DNA of 64,000 bases from Streptomyces caeruleatus (GCF_001514235.1 NZ_KQ948924.1:1061832-1125831), one strand, 5' to 3'. Positions 17,450 to 26,582 are shown, counted from the first letter of the stretch. Notes: generated by a model not told the origin, from the sequence alone. Translations and numbers: made by a program.

Positions 17450-18070
17450 CAGGACGCCGTCGCCGGTCACCTCGATACGACCGGCGCGCACCGCGTCCGC
17501 GACGCTCAACTCCCCCCGGCCTAGCGCCCCGCACGTGTCGGCGTCCAGGACGAGCCGGACGTCGGGCTCGATCAGAGCGGGCCCCTCGCGGTACACGGGA
17601 TCCTCCTCGGCACCGGCCCAGAGGTGGAACACCCCTTCCTCCAGGTGGACCTCCACCAGCCCCTCCCCCTCCAGCCCGCGCAGCAGCGGCAGCGCGAACC
17701 AGTGCGCCCGCACCGCGTCCGTCGGCCGCCGCTCCCCCAGCTCGGCCTGCCCCCACGCGCCCAGCGCTTGGAGCACGGGCAGCAACTCCCGCCCCCGCGG
17801 CGTGAGTTCGTACACGTAGGCCGCGCCGGGCGGGGGCAGCCGGCGGCGCGTGGTGAGGCCGTCGCGCTCCATGTCCTTCAGCCGTGACGCGAGGACGTCC
17901 GTGCTGACGCCCGGCAGGTCCGCGTGGAGGTCGGTGTAGCGACGCGCGCCGGCCAGCAGCTCCCGGACGATCAGCAGGGTCCAGCGGTCGCCGACGACGT
18001 CGAGCGCCCGGGCGGCGGAACAGTACTGGTCGTAGCTTCGGCGAGGTGACATGCGACGCAGTCTAGACAT
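17426..18070 (-). CDS. HxlR-family winged-helix regulator with SCP2-like C-terminal domain
   Basis: A 214-aa regulator. The HxlR winged helix spans about residues 12-105 (CSAARALDVVGDRWTLLIVRELLAGARRYTDL, then VSTDVLASRLKDMERDGL). A C-terminal part of about 100 aa resembles the ligand-binding extension of Streptomyces HxlR proteins. The ATG at 18070 has GGAAAG 9 nt upstream; ATG 18052 is an alternative. It is divergent from an aminotransferase gene across a 69-bp gap full of overlapping palindromes, its probable operator. Its 3' end is triplicated downstream. Confidence 0.87.
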   Translation of the reverse strand: MSRLRRMSPRRSYDQYCSAARALDVVGDRWTLLIVRELLAGARRYTDLHADLPGVSTDVLASRLKDMERDGLTTRRRLPPPGAAYVYELTPRGRELLPVLQALGAWGQAELGERRPTDAVRAHWFALPLLRGLEGEGLVEVHLEEGVFHLWAGAEEDPVYREGPALIEPDVRLVLDADTCGALGRGELSVADAVRAGRIEVTGDGVLAKALRDE

Positions 18071-18074
18071 GTTG

Positions 18075-18109
18075 TTGGACTTTCCAAGCTCGAACTTGGT
18101 AAAACCAAG
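18075..18109. promoter_or_regulatory. Overlapping palindromes between hxlR-type gene and aminotransferase
   Basis: Three inverted repeats overlap: TTGGACTTTCCAA (18075-18087), CCAAGCTCGAACTTGG (18084-18099) and CTTGGTAAAACCAAG (18095-18109). All use the half-site CCAAG/CTTGG or its core. They probably form the operator for the HxlR protein, controlling both genes. Confidence 0.6.
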
Positions 18110-18139
18110 CAACACACGAAACCGGAGGGGCGAGCGCGC

Positions 18140-19348
18140 ATGGAGTTCCGGCAGTCGAGCAAGCTGAGCGAGGTCTGTTACGAGATCCGCGGCCCGGTGA
18201 TCGAGCACGCGAACGCGCTGGAGGAGGCGGGCCACAGCGTGCTGCGCCTGAACACCGGCAACCCCGCGCTCTTCGGCTTCGAGGCGCCGGAGGAGATCCT
18301 CCAGGACATGATCCGGATGCTCCCCCAGGCGCACGGCTACACCGACTCGCGCGGCATCCTCTCCGCCCGCCGGGCCGTGGCCCAGCGCTACCAGACGCTC
18401 GGCCTTGAGGTCGGCGTCGACGACGTCTTCCTCGGCAACGGCGTGTCCGAGCTGGTCTCCATGGCCGTACAGGCCCTGGTCGAGGACGGCGACGAGATCC
18501 TCATCCCCGCCCCGGACTTCCCCCTCTGGACGGCGGTGACGACCCTCGCCGGCGGCAAGGCCGTCCACTACCTCTGCGACGAACAGGCCGACTGGTATCC
18601 GGACCTGGACGACATGGCGTCGAAGATCACGGACCGCACCCGTGCCGTGGTCATCATCAACCCGAACAACCCCACCGGCGCGGTCTACCCCAAGGAGATC
18701 CTGGAGGGCATCCTCGACCTCGCCCGCCGGCACGGCCTGATGGTCTTCGCCGACGAGATCTACGACCAGATCCTGTACGACGACGCCGTGCACCACTCGG
18801 TCGCGACCCTCGCCCCCGACCTGGTCGTCCTCACCTTCTGCGGCCTGTCGAAGACGTACCGGGTGGCGGGCTTCCGCTCCGGCTGGCTCGTCGTCACCGG
18901 CCCCAAGCAGCACGCGAAGGACTACCTGGAGGGCCTGACGATGCTGGCCTCCATGCGGCTGTGCGCCAACGCCCCCGCGCAGTACGCCATCCAGGCCGCG
19001 CTCGGCGGCCGCCAGTCGATCCGGGAACTGACCACGCCGGGCGGGAGGTTGTGCGAGCAGCGCAACGTGGCCTGGGAGAAGCTCAACGAGATCCCCGGGG
19101 TGTCGTGCGTGAAGCCGAAGGGCTCGCTGTACGCGTTCCCGCGCCTCGACCCCAAGGTGTACAAGATCCACGACGACGAGAAGTTCGTCCTGGACCTGCT
19201 GCTGAGGGAGAAGATCCAGGTCGTCCAGGGCACGGGCTTCAACTGGCCGACACCCGACCACTTCCGGATCCTGACCCTGCCCTACGCGGACGACCTGGAG
19301 GCGGCGATCGGGCGGATCGGGCGGTTCCTGAGCGGGTACCGGCAGTAG
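18140..19348 (+). CDS. PLP-dependent aminotransferase, AlaA/aspartate aminotransferase type
   Basis: A 402-aa class I aminotransferase, most like the AlaA group (glutamate-pyruvate transaminase). Visible motifs are LRLNTGNPALFGFEAP (about 34-49), the ILIPAPDFPLWT segment, NPNNPTGAVYP (about 174-184), DEIYDQILYD (about 200) and SKTYRVAGFRSGW (PLP Lys, about 237). The ATG at 18140 is preceded by GGAGGGGCG. It is divergent from the HxlR regulator, which probably controls it. The exact amino-donor pair is inferred from the family only. Confidence 0.88.
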   Translation: MEFRQSSKLSEVCYEIRGPVIEHANALEEAGHSVLRLNTGNPALFGFEAPEEILQDMIRMLPQAHGYTDSRGILSARRAVAQRYQTLGLEVGVDDVFLGNGVSELVSMAVQALVEDGDEILIPAPDFPLWTAVTTLAGGKAVHYLCDEQADWYPDLDDMASKITDRTRAVVIINPNNPTGAVYPKEILEGILDLARRHGLMVFADEIYDQILYDDAVHHSVATLAPDLVVLTFCGLSKTYRVAGFRSGWLVVTGPKQHAKDYLEGLTMLASMRLCANAPAQYAIQAALGGRQSIRELTTPGGRLCEQRNVAWEKLNEIPGVSCVKPKGSLYAFPRLDPKVYKIHDDEKFVLDLLLREKIQVVQGTGFNWPTPDHFRILTLPYADDLEAAIGRIGRFLSGYRQ

Positions 19349-19464
19349 CCGCCGGGGCGGCTGAGCGGGGTTTGCCGATGTTCGCCGATTCGCGATCACA
19401 GAGGAGGGGGATGCCATAGAGTGCGGCCCCTGATCTCTGGGGTCAGGGATGGGGGAACCGACAG

Positions 19465-21819
19465 GTGTTCTTGTCTCGGAGTGGGTCCGACTCGCCCTCG
19501 TTCTTACGCGGCCGAACAGCCCTGCTGCTCCTGCTCGTCGTCGTCGGGGGCAGCCCGTGGGCACAGCGCCCGGTCTGGGACTTCTACATCGAGAAGTTCT
19601 ACATAGAGCTCTCCGGCGACGAGACCTTACGCACCCTCACCGAAGCGGCCCTCGTCCCCGGCTGGGAGTACTCCCTCGACCGGTACGGCAGCGTGACCTT
19701 CCTGGTCATCGACAACGTCTGCGTCGTGGCGCTGCTCGCGGGGCTCGCCCTCTTCGCATGGCGGCTGCCGCGCCACGGGGCGGGCTGGATCCGCTGTCTG
19801 GCCGTGGGTGTGCTGGCGGCCGAGGTCGAGGCCCTGCTGCGGGTCGGCCTGCTCGACACCCTCGTCCCCGATGCGGAGGTGTCCCCGACAGACACCCTGC
19901 TGAAGGACCTCACGCTCTCGGCCCTCGTCTTCGGCCTGGCGGTCGGCGCACTGCTCGCGCTGCTGACCGCCGGGCCACCCGGCACCCGCCTCCCGAGGTC
20001 CGTCACCGCCCCGAGGTCCGTCGCCGCCCGGAGGACGTCACCGGCCAGGAGGAGAAAGGGAGGGCTCGGCATGACGACCCCACAGGTCCGCATGCCGGTC
20101 GGGAGCACACCGGGTGATGTCACCCGCTATCTGTGCACCGCGGCCTACGTGGACGAACGCTTCGCCGACCGGGTGGTGGAGGAGGTTCTGGCCGACGAGG
20201 CCAGTGCCGTGGCCCCCTCACCCGAGGTCGACCTGGTGTCGGTGGCACGCCACTGCCTGACGGCACAGGAACTGCGTCACGGGCGCGACCTGCGCCTGGC
20301 GGGGGCGTTCGCCGTCGTGGCGCTGCTCGCACCGCTGTGGCTGCTGTACGTCGCGTTGCTCCTGTCGACCACCCGGCGCCCCGGCGCCCAGCCGAGCCTG
20401 GCCACCCGCGGGCACCACCAGCCCGGCAGCAGGGCGCTGGTGTCCGGCGCCGTCACGGCCGCGGTGGTGGCACTGCTCGCCTTCTACTTCGCCTCCCTGG
20501 TCTCGTCGTTGCCCGTGCCGGGCTTCTTCGGCTGGCTGCTCGGCTCCTATCTGGGCGGGGTGCCAGCCGTCCTGGCGTCGATCGGGGCGGTGGTGTTCGC
20601 CCATGTGACGGTCGTGGACCACGACCGGGACATCGACCAGCTGCTGCGCACCACCATGACCCGCGACACGTTCCCCCTGCAGCCCCGGCCCACCGTCCCG
20701 CGGCGGAAGTGGATGGCCGAGCGACTCGCGGCCGTCCGGCAGGCCCAGGTCGGCAACGTCACGGTGTACAGCGGGTACACCCCGTTCATCGGCTACTCGG
20801 AGACCCACTCCAAGTGGTCGCTCGCGGTGCCGCTCCTGCCCTCGGACGACCGGGCCGGCATGACCGCGCGCCCCGCCGAGCCGGAGCCCTTCACGGTCGC
20901 CGAACTCGTCGACCACGTCCGCGCACGACTGCGCGCGGTCGCCGAGCGCGGCGTCACCGACGGGGCGGCGAAAGCAGGCGAGGAGGCGGAACCCGGCGAG
21001 GAGGCACTCGGGTCCCTCGTCATCGAGGACCGCGTGTTCGTGAACGGCACGACCATCGGTGACGACGAGCGGTTCATCGAGGCGGAGCGCAGCATCACCC
21101 CGACCGTCCGGCTGTCCCCCGAAGAGGTCGAGCAGATCATGCTGCGCCCGACCGGGACCGTCCGCCACTATCTGGCGGTGCACGTCCCGATGTGGGGCGG
21201 GGACGTGGTGCCCAGCGTGTTCCTGCACTTCTCGACCGCGGGCAGAACGCTGCACCTGCACTGCGACAACCACGTGCTCGGCCCGGTGGCCGCGGACTAC
21301 CACGTCGTGGACCGCCTGCGCGGCCCGCTCGGCCCCGACGGCAGGCGTGGCCTGCTGCTGGCTTCCCTCGCCCGCACCGGCGGCGCCTTCTTCGCCGCGC
21401 CGTACCGGGCACTGCGCCACGCCCGCTTCGAGACCCGGCACACCCGACGCATGGTGGACGAGCTGAAGGCCATGGAGCAGGACCCGGTCTTCGACTACGG
21501 CGCCCGGGTGAGCGTCCGTGAGATGGCGCTGAGCCCCGACTACCACAACTACTTCCAGGTCGTGGACGCCGGCCGGATCGTCTCCCTCGTGGAACGCCAC
21601 ACCCTCGCCGCCATCCGGGAGTTCCTCGACGCCCACGGCTACGACATCACCGATTTCCGCACCCAGCAGCAGACGATCCTCAACCAGGGGCTCATCCAGC
21701 AGGGCGGGACGAGCATCATCGGCAACCAGGCGATCGGCGCGGGCGCGACCGCCACCCAGAACATCCCGCAGCAGTCCGGCGCCTCCGCCCTCAGCGCCGC
21801 CGGCGGCTCCGACAAGTAG
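19465..21819 (+). CDS. Large membrane protein with C-terminal GNQA motif, unknown function
   Basis: A single open frame of 784 aa from GTG 19465. The first 190 residues hold about four membrane segments. A second possible start, ATG 20071 with a very strong AGGAGGAGAAAGGGAGG leader, would give a 582-aa protein, so this may be a fusion or an internal restart. The second half has about three membrane helices (residues 280-390) followed by a long soluble domain with no motif I recognise. It ends in GGTSIIGNQAIGAGA, a pattern repeated at the start of the next protein, 11 bp downstream. A joint function is likely but unknown. Confidence 0.6.
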   Translation: MFLSRSGSDSPSFLRGRTALLLLLVVVGGSPWAQRPVWDFYIEKFYIELSGDETLRTLTEAALVPGWEYSLDRYGSVTFLVIDNVCVVALLAGLALFAWRLPRHGAGWIRCLAVGVLAAEVEALLRVGLLDTLVPDAEVSPTDTLLKDLTLSALVFGLAVGALLALLTAGPPGTRLPRSVTAPRSVAARRTSPARRRKGGLGMTTPQVRMPVGSTPGDVTRYLCTAAYVDERFADRVVEEVLADEASAVAPSPEVDLVSVARHCLTAQELRHGRDLRLAGAFAVVALLAPLWLLYVALLLSTTRRPGAQPSLATRGHHQPGSRALVSGAVTAAVVALLAFYFASLVSSLPVPGFFGWLLGSYLGGVPAVLASIGAVVFAHVTVVDHDRDIDQLLRTTMTRDTFPLQPRPTVPRRKWMAERLAAVRQAQVGNVTVYSGYTPFIGYSETHSKWSLAVPLLPSDDRAGMTARPAEPEPFTVAELVDHVRARLRAVAERGVTDGAAKAGEEAEPGEEALGSLVIEDRVFVNGTTIGDDERFIEAERSITPTVRLSPEEVEQIMLRPTGTVRHYLAVHVPMWGGDVVPSVFLHFSTAGRTLHLHCDNHVLGPVAADYHVVDRLRGPLGPDGRRGLLLASLARTGGAFFAAPYRALRHARFETRHTRRMVDELKAMEQDPVFDYGARVSVREMALSPDYHNYFQVVDAGRIVSLVERHTLAAIREFLDAHGYDITDFRTQQQTILNQGLIQQGGTSIIGNQAIGAGATATQNIPQQSGASALSAAGGSDK

Positions 21820-21830
21820 GGGACATCCTC

Positions 21831-22232
21831 ATGCGAAACGACGACGGGCACCAGGGCCCTCCCGTCAACAAGGGCGTCATGATCAGCGGCGGCACCCAGT
21901 ACGTCGGCAACCAGGCCGTGGGAGACGGCGCCCAGGCGTCGTCCGGCGCCGTCTCCTTCCAGACGCAGGACCCGGAGCAGGCCGCTCGCACCGCACAACT
22001 CCTGGCCGTGGTCGAGCGGTTGCTGGAGGAGCACCGCACCGCGCTCGACGACCCCGACGCCACCAGCAGGGAACTACGCCGGCTGCGCGAGGAACTCCAG
22101 GAGGAGGAGCCACAGCCGACCGTCCTGCGGCGCGCCCTGCACCGGCTGAACGAGTTCGTCCAGCCGGTGGCCCCGCTCGTCGTCGCGGTCGGACAGCTCG
22201 CGCAGTCGGTGCAGAGCCTGCCGGGGGTCTGA
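21831..22232 (+). CDS. DUF5955-like protein with N-terminal GNQA motif
   Basis: A 133-aa soluble protein. Residues 18-35 (MISGGTQYVGNQAVGDGA) repeat the GGT-x3-GNQA-x-G pattern found at the C-terminus of the upstream membrane protein. Residues 50-100 form a probable coiled coil rich in Glu/Arg/Leu, and the C-terminus (LNEFVQPVAPLVVAVGQLAQSV) is amphipathic. It is co-transcribed with the upstream gene. I do not know its function. Glycine-rich beta motifs of this kind occur in actinobacterial multi-domain NTPase or effector systems, but no such domain is visible here. Confidence 0.65.
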   Translation: MRNDDGHQGPPVNKGVMISGGTQYVGNQAVGDGAQASSGAVSFQTQDPEQAARTAQLLAVVERLLEEHRTALDDPDATSRELRRLREELQEEEPQPTVLRRALHRLNEFVQPVAPLVVAVGQLAQSVQSLPGV

Positions 22233-22358
22233 ACCGGCCGTGAGGCAGGGCGACGGCCGTGCGGACGGGCCCGGCGCGGGCCGTCCGGCCCAATCCGCCC
22301 TGCGGCCGTCGGCGACGCTGTGGCACGGTGCTGGGAGGCGAGCGGGAAGGGCGCGCAC

Positions 22359-22967
22359 GTGGGTGATCTCCTTCTGGTCCGGCACGGCGAGACCGAGTGG
22401 TCACGGTCCGGGCGGCACACCGGCTGGACGGACGTGCCGCTGACCGAGCACGGGCGCGAGGAGGCGCGGCGGCTGACGCCGTTGATCCGTGCGCAGGGCA
22501 TCGGGGCCGCCTTCGTCAGCCCGTTGCGGCGAGCACGGGAGACCGCCGAGCTCATCGGGCTGCACGAGGTGGCGGACGTGGCGGTCGACGCGGAGCTGCG
22601 GGAGTGGGACTACGGCGGGTACGAGGGGGTCACGACCGCCGAGATCCAGCGGGAGCGGCCGGGGTGGTTCCTGTTCACGGACGGGGTCGCGCCCGGACCG
22701 CCCGACCGCCCCGGGGAGAGCGTGCGGCAGGTCGGGGAGCGCGCGGACCGGATGCTGGCCAAGGTGGACGCCGCGCTCGGCGACGGCGAAGGCTGTGTGG
22801 CGCTCGTGGCGCACGGGCACTTCCTGCGGGTGCTCACGGCCCGGCGGCTGGGGCTGCCGGCGGCGGACGGGGCGCTGTTCCAGCTGGCGACGGGGACGGT
22901 GTGCCGGCTGGGCACGGAGCACGGGCGGCCGGTGATCGCCGAGTGGAATGTCAGACCCGGGTCGTAG
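22359..22967 (+). CDS. Histidine phosphatase (phosphoglycerate mutase-like)
   Basis: A 202-aa branch-1 histidine phosphatase with the catalytic LLLVRHGETEW (phospho-His at about residue 8), SPLRRARETAEL (about 59-70), a Glu in DAELREWDYGGYEG and the second catalytic His in LVAHGHFLRVL (about 150-160). The substrate is unknown; such small proteins dephosphorylate sugars or nucleotides. The start is GTG at 22359 with GGGAAGG 8 nt upstream, which places the RHG motif at the usual position. Confidence 0.9.
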   Translation: MGDLLLVRHGETEWSRSGRHTGWTDVPLTEHGREEARRLTPLIRAQGIGAAFVSPLRRARETAELIGLHEVADVAVDAELREWDYGGYEGVTTAEIQRERPGWFLFTDGVAPGPPDRPGESVRQVGERADRMLAKVDAALGDGEGCVALVAHGHFLRVLTARRLGLPAADGALFQLATGTVCRLGTEHGRPVIAEWNVRPGS

Positions 22968-23020
22968 CCTTCCCAGCAGATGGGGCGTGTGCCTGACCGG
23001 CAGGGGCCGGCGCGGTAGAG

Positions 23021-23074
23021 GCCCACGCCCCCGTCGACGCCCACACCCCCGTCGACGCCCACGCCCGCGTCGAC
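23021..23074. repeat. Three tandem 18-bp repeats upstream of the gene at 23098
   Basis: GCCCACGCCCCCGTCGAC and two near copies lie at 23021-23038, 23039-23056 and 23057-23074. They end 24 bp before the next start codon, in its probable leader. Being a multiple of three and GTCGAC-rich, they look like slippage products. Confidence 0.8.
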
Positions 23075-23097
23075 GCCCGCCCGGGAAGGAGCACGCC

Positions 23098-23727
23098 GTG
23101 TCCCGACCGCCGACCGCCGCCCAACGGCGTGTCATCGATGCCGCCGACCCGGTCACCGGGCGGCTCAGGGGTACGCAGGCCCAGCTCGCGGCACTGGTGA
23201 AGCGAGGGCTCGCCTTCCGGCACCCGCGGCCGCCGCACGATCACTTTCTGACGCCGGCCGGGCATCGGATACGGGAGGCGGATCCGACGGCGCCCGCGAA
23301 GGCCGAGGCTCCCGCGGCCGGCGGGGTGTTCGCGGCCCGGATCGGCGGTGAGGAAAGCCCGCCGAGGAGCGGGCCGGCCCGGGTCCGCGAGGTGCACAGC
23401 GCCTGGCAGGGGCTGCTGGAGCTGCGCCGGATGACCAACCCGGACGGGGCGACGGACCGGCCGTGCGCATGGGAGCGTACGCATCTGGTGCAGGCCGCCG
23501 CGCTCGCCCTGGAGGCCGCCGGGCACCGTCCGGCCGGGCCGGACCTGGAGGAGGGCTACCGGGTGCGGGCCACCCCACAGCCGGAGGCGGTCGCCGTGCA
23601 CGAGCCGGACGGCGCGCGGCTGCGGGCCTGCGCCGCCACACTGGAGGAGGCGGGGTGGCAGGCCGGCGAGCACACCGAACCTCGCACAAGAGCGCGATAT
23701 CTGCTGGCATCCCCGCGCCGGGCATGA
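23098..23727 (+). CDS. Hypothetical protein, 209 aa
   Basis: A soluble protein of 209 aa that I do not recognise. The N-terminal 60 residues (PPTAAQRRVIDAADP...TQAQLAALVKRGLAF...FLTPAGHRIRE) look like a small winged-helix-like unit, as in marR/padR-type domains, but lack a diagnostic motif. The middle is Ala/Pro-rich, and the C-terminal 90 residues include a Trp-rich LRRMTNPDGATDRPCAWERTHL segment. The GTG at 23098 follows GGGAAGGAGCACGCC. Similar small proteins of unknown role occur widely in Streptomyces. Confidence 0.7.
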   Translation: MSRPPTAAQRRVIDAADPVTGRLRGTQAQLAALVKRGLAFRHPRPPHDHFLTPAGHRIREADPTAPAKAEAPAAGGVFAARIGGEESPPRSGPARVREVHSAWQGLLELRRMTNPDGATDRPCAWERTHLVQAAALALEAAGHRPAGPDLEEGYRVRATPQPEAVAVHEPDGARLRACAATLEEAGWQAGEHTEPRTRARYLLASPRRA

Positions 23728-23778
23728 CGGGCGTGCCAAGATCGGTGCACAGGACATCGAAGGCGAGAAGAGGAAGCA

Positions 23779-24201
23779 GTGAGCGAGCCGTTTTCCGTCC
23801 GGGTCACCGTCCGCGGCTACGAGACGGATGTGCAGGGGCACGTCAACCAGAGCGTGTACATCAACTATGCGGAGCACGCCCGCTGGTCGTTGCTCCAGGC
23901 CGCGGGCATCAGCCAGGCGGGCCTGATAGGCAAGGGCGTCGGCCCCGTCGCGCTGGAGACGACGATCCGCTACAAGCGGGAGCTGCTCGCCGGTGACGAG
24001 GTAGACGTGACCTGCGCCTTCGAGTGGTCGGGCGGCAAGACGTTCCAGATCCGGCAGACCGTTCGCAAGGCGGACGGCACGGTGGCGGCCGAGCTGACGG
24101 CGGTCGGTGGTCTGTTGGACCTCAAGGAGCGCAGGATGGTCGCCAACCCGCAGGACTACTTCAAGGAACTGGCCTCGGACCCGAGCCTGTTCGGGCTCTA
24201 G
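23779..24201 (+). CDS. Acyl-CoA thioesterase, 4HBT hot-dog fold
   Basis: A 140-aa single hot-dog domain. The N-terminus VRGYETDVQGHVNQSVYINYAEHARW carries the catalytic-region Asp and HVN of 4-hydroxybenzoyl-CoA thioesterase-type enzymes, and ALETTIRYKRELLAGDEVDV is the typical central strand pair. It hydrolyses acyl-CoA thioesters; the acyl group is unknown. The GTG start at 23779 is preceded by GAGAAGAGGAAGC. No obvious partner lies nearby. Confidence 0.88.
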   Translation: MSEPFSVRVTVRGYETDVQGHVNQSVYINYAEHARWSLLQAAGISQAGLIGKGVGPVALETTIRYKRELLAGDEVDVTCAFEWSGGKTFQIRQTVRKADGTVAAELTAVGGLLDLKERRMVANPQDYFKELASDPSLFGL

Positions 24202-24208
24202 TCAGGGC

Positions 24209-24385
24209 ATGGCACTGCTGAGCCGGGCGCCGGTCGACGGGTCGTACGTCACCGACGTACTCCCGCCGCTGCATTCGGGGGCGGCCACGGCGGCCGGTCA
24301 CCAACTCGCCTTCCAGGTAGGGACGTTGATCGCGGCGGGCGCGCTGGTGCTGGCGGCGGCTCTGTTGAGGAAGCGTCAGAACTGA
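24209..24385 (+). pseudogene. Remnant of an MFS (EmrB/QacA-type) transporter C-terminus
   Basis: A 58-codon frame begins ALLSRAPVDGSYVTDVLPP, like the extracellular loop before the last helices of EmrB/QacA drug exporters. It jumps directly to a last-helix-like GHQLAFQVGTLIAAGALVLAAALLRKRQN. The five or so helices expected between these parts are missing, so this is most likely a deletion remnant. A small membrane protein is the alternative. Confidence 0.45.
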
Positions 24386-24458
24386 GCACAACCATTCGCA
24401 TACCCGGTGGGTCACACCATGCAGGAGCAACCACCTCCAATGGAGACCAGGGGGAAAT

Positions 24459-24908
24459 ATGCGATACGCACGTTCTGTCCTGTCCGCTGCCGCGCTGGCG
24501 GCCCTGACGGTGGGCACCACAGCCGCCCTCACGGCGCCCGCCTCCGCCGCGCCCAACACCACCCCGCAGAAGGTCTGCGGGAGCAGCTACAAGACGGTGA
24601 ACTCCGCGGCCATCGGCTCGCTGGGCACCATCTACCTGACGTACAACGCGTCCAACGGCAAGAACTGCGTGGCGACCATCCGCAACAACCCGGGCACGGC
24701 CATGGACATGTCGGCGTGGATCTACGTGTCCGACACCGAGGAGTACGACGAGGACTACGGGCAGTACACGTCGTACGCCGGACCGACCTACGTCTACGGC
24801 AAGGCGCACTGCGTGGACTGGGGCGGTCACATCAAGAACGTGTACGTGCAGGTGACGGGCTCCAACTGCGGTGCCCTGAAGGAGAACCGGGTGACCTTCA
24901 CCCGGTGA
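24459..24908 (+). CDS. Secreted spore-associated protein A (SapA)-like protein
   Basis: A 149-aa secreted protein with a signal peptide (about 1-30, ending in ASA-AP). The mature domain contains YKTVNSAAIGSLGTIYLTYNASNGKNCVATIRN and four Cys, probably forming two disulfides, with aromatic/acidic repeats (TEEYDEDYGQYTSY). It resembles the SapA-like proteins of Streptomyces, which are associated with the spore or cell surface; their molecular role is not established. It is convergent with the kinase gene, 27 bp away. Confidence 0.8.
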   Translation: MRYARSVLSAAALAALTVGTTAALTAPASAAPNTTPQKVCGSSYKTVNSAAIGSLGTIYLTYNASNGKNCVATIRNNPGTAMDMSAWIYVSDTEEYDEDYGQYTSYAGPTYVYGKAHCVDWGGHIKNVYVQVTGSNCGALKENRVTFTR

Positions 24909-24935
24909 CCCGGATACGGGGACATCGCGGTGCGA

Positions 24936-26582
24936 CTAGGCGGCGTTCTTCCAGACCGTCATGTCCATGCTGAGAAAGGCGATCTCCGGCAGTGCCGTCG
25001 ATTTCGTCTGGACCACGAGCAGCGCGATGTCCCCGGACGGGTGCTTGACGCAGATCTCGGTGCCGGCCGCCACGGAGGCCAGCGTCCAGCGGTGTTGGTC
25101 GGCGCCGCCGAGCATGAGACGGCATTCGTCGAGGGTGGTGCCCGCCTTGCCGGGCATCTGGAGGAACACGCTGGTGTCGCTCTCGATCGCGCAGCTGGAG
25201 CTGTCGCAGTCGAGACGGATGTCCCCCTTGCGGTCCTCGCGCCAGAGCGGCTCCTCGAAGCTCAGTGAGGTGTCCGCGTTCAGCAGCACGGGGGCCTGGG
25301 TGAGGACTTGCGGTGACGGGGACCTCGTCGGGGTGGGCTTCGACGCCTCCGGCGTCCTGTCACCGCTTCCCGCCGCCTCGGCATCGTCCTGCGACGTCGG
25401 TGCGGAGGTCGACGACGACGCCCCCGACCCGCCCCCCGACGAACCTTCGGACTCCCCCGCACCGGACGTGGTCGGCGCGCCCGCGACCCAGTCCCGGAAC
25501 CGGCCCCCCGCCTGCGAGACCATCCACGCGAAGCCCGTCAGCACCAGCGCCCCGGCCAGCACGGCCGCGATCGTGATCAGTGCCGTACGCCGTCTGCGCG
25601 CCCGTCGATCGTCCGGCCCCGTCCGCTGCGGCTGTGTGACGACCAGCGGCCGCGTGTGCAGGATCCGGGTGGGGTCGGGCACGGGGGACGGAACTGTTGG
25701 CTCCGGCCCCATGACGTCCCGCCAGACGGTCGGCCCCGCACCCGCGTCGGCGTCCGTGCCCAGTCGCCGCCGGCACCACTCGACGACCTCCGCCAAGGTG
25801 GCGCGCTCCTCCGGGGCCGCGGCCAGGCACCGGGCGAACAGGGGGCGGAGCGGCTCGGGCAGGACGGACAGGTCCGGTTCGTCGTGCACGATGCGGTAGA
25901 GCACGCCGACCGCGGAGCCCTCCCCGTACAGCGGGCGGCCCAGGGCCGCGAACGCCGCGGTCTGGCCCAGTGCGAAGACGTCGGTCGCGGCCGTGACCTC
26001 GCCCCCGGCGGCTTGCTCGGGAGCCATGAAATGGGGCGTGCCGACGGTGGAGCCCGTGGCGGTGTGGGAGCTGAGGTCGGTGGCCAGCGAGATGCCGAAG
26101 TCGATCACCCGGGGCCCGTCGGCGGCCAGCAGCACGTTCGACGGCTTCAGGTCCCGGTGCACGATGCCCGCACCGTGGATGGCCTGGAGTGCCTCGGCGA
26201 CGCCCGCCATCAGCCACAGCACGGCGGGCACCGGCAGCGGTCCGCGCCGGGCGACGGCCTCCGTCAGGGAGGGTCCGGGCACGTACAGCGTGGCCAGCCA
26301 GGGCGGTACGCCGTCCGTGTCGGCGTCGATCAGTTCGGCGGTGTACGCGCCCCGGACCCGTCGGGCCGCCTCCACCTCCCGGCGGAACCGCCGCCGGAAG
26401 GCCGGGTCGTCGGCCAGCTCCGGCCGCACCACCTTGATCGCCACCGGCCGGCCGCCCTGCGTGTGCGACAGATAGACCCGGCCCATGCCACCCGCGCCCA
26501 GCCGGGCGGCGAGACGGTATCCGGCCACTACGGACGGATCGTCCGCCTGGAGTGGCTGGAACACCTCGGTCGCGTTGCTCAT
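24936..26582 (-). CDS. Membrane Ser/Thr protein kinase (PknB type) with extracellular sensor domain
   Basis: A 548-aa kinase. The domain (about 21-280) is complete: glycine loop LGAGGMGRVY (29-38), Lys50, HRDLKPSN (142-149) and DFG (161-163), with the activation segment TVGTPHFMAPEQ. A basic stop-transfer sequence and one transmembrane helix (about 334-355) follow, then a Ser/Thr/Pro-rich linker and an extracellular domain (about 430-548) with paired Cys (DCDSSSCAI). No PASTA repeats are present. The ATG at 26582 starts the gene, which stands alone. The target is unknown. Confidence 0.93.
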   Translation of the reverse strand: MSNATEVFQPLQADDPSVVAGYRLAARLGAGGMGRVYLSHTQGGRPVAIKVVRPELADDPAFRRRFRREVEAARRVRGAYTAELIDADTDGVPPWLATLYVPGPSLTEAVARRGPLPVPAVLWLMAGVAEALQAIHGAGIVHRDLKPSNVLLAADGPRVIDFGISLATDLSSHTATGSTVGTPHFMAPEQAAGGEVTAATDVFALGQTAAFAALGRPLYGEGSAVGVLYRIVHDEPDLSVLPEPLRPLFARCLAAAPEERATLAEVVEWCRRRLGTDADAGAGPTVWRDVMGPEPTVPSPVPDPTRILHTRPLVVTQPQRTGPDDRRARRRRTALITIAAVLAGALVLTGFAWMVSQAGGRFRDWVAGAPTTSGAGESEGSSGGGSGASSSTSAPTSQDDAEAAGSGDRTPEASKPTPTRSPSPQVLTQAPVLLNADTSLSFEEPLWREDRKGDIRLDCDSSSCAIESDTSVFLQMPGKAGTTLDECRLMLGGADQHRWTLASVAAGTEICVKHPSGDIALLVVQTKSTALPEIAFLSMDMTVWKNAA

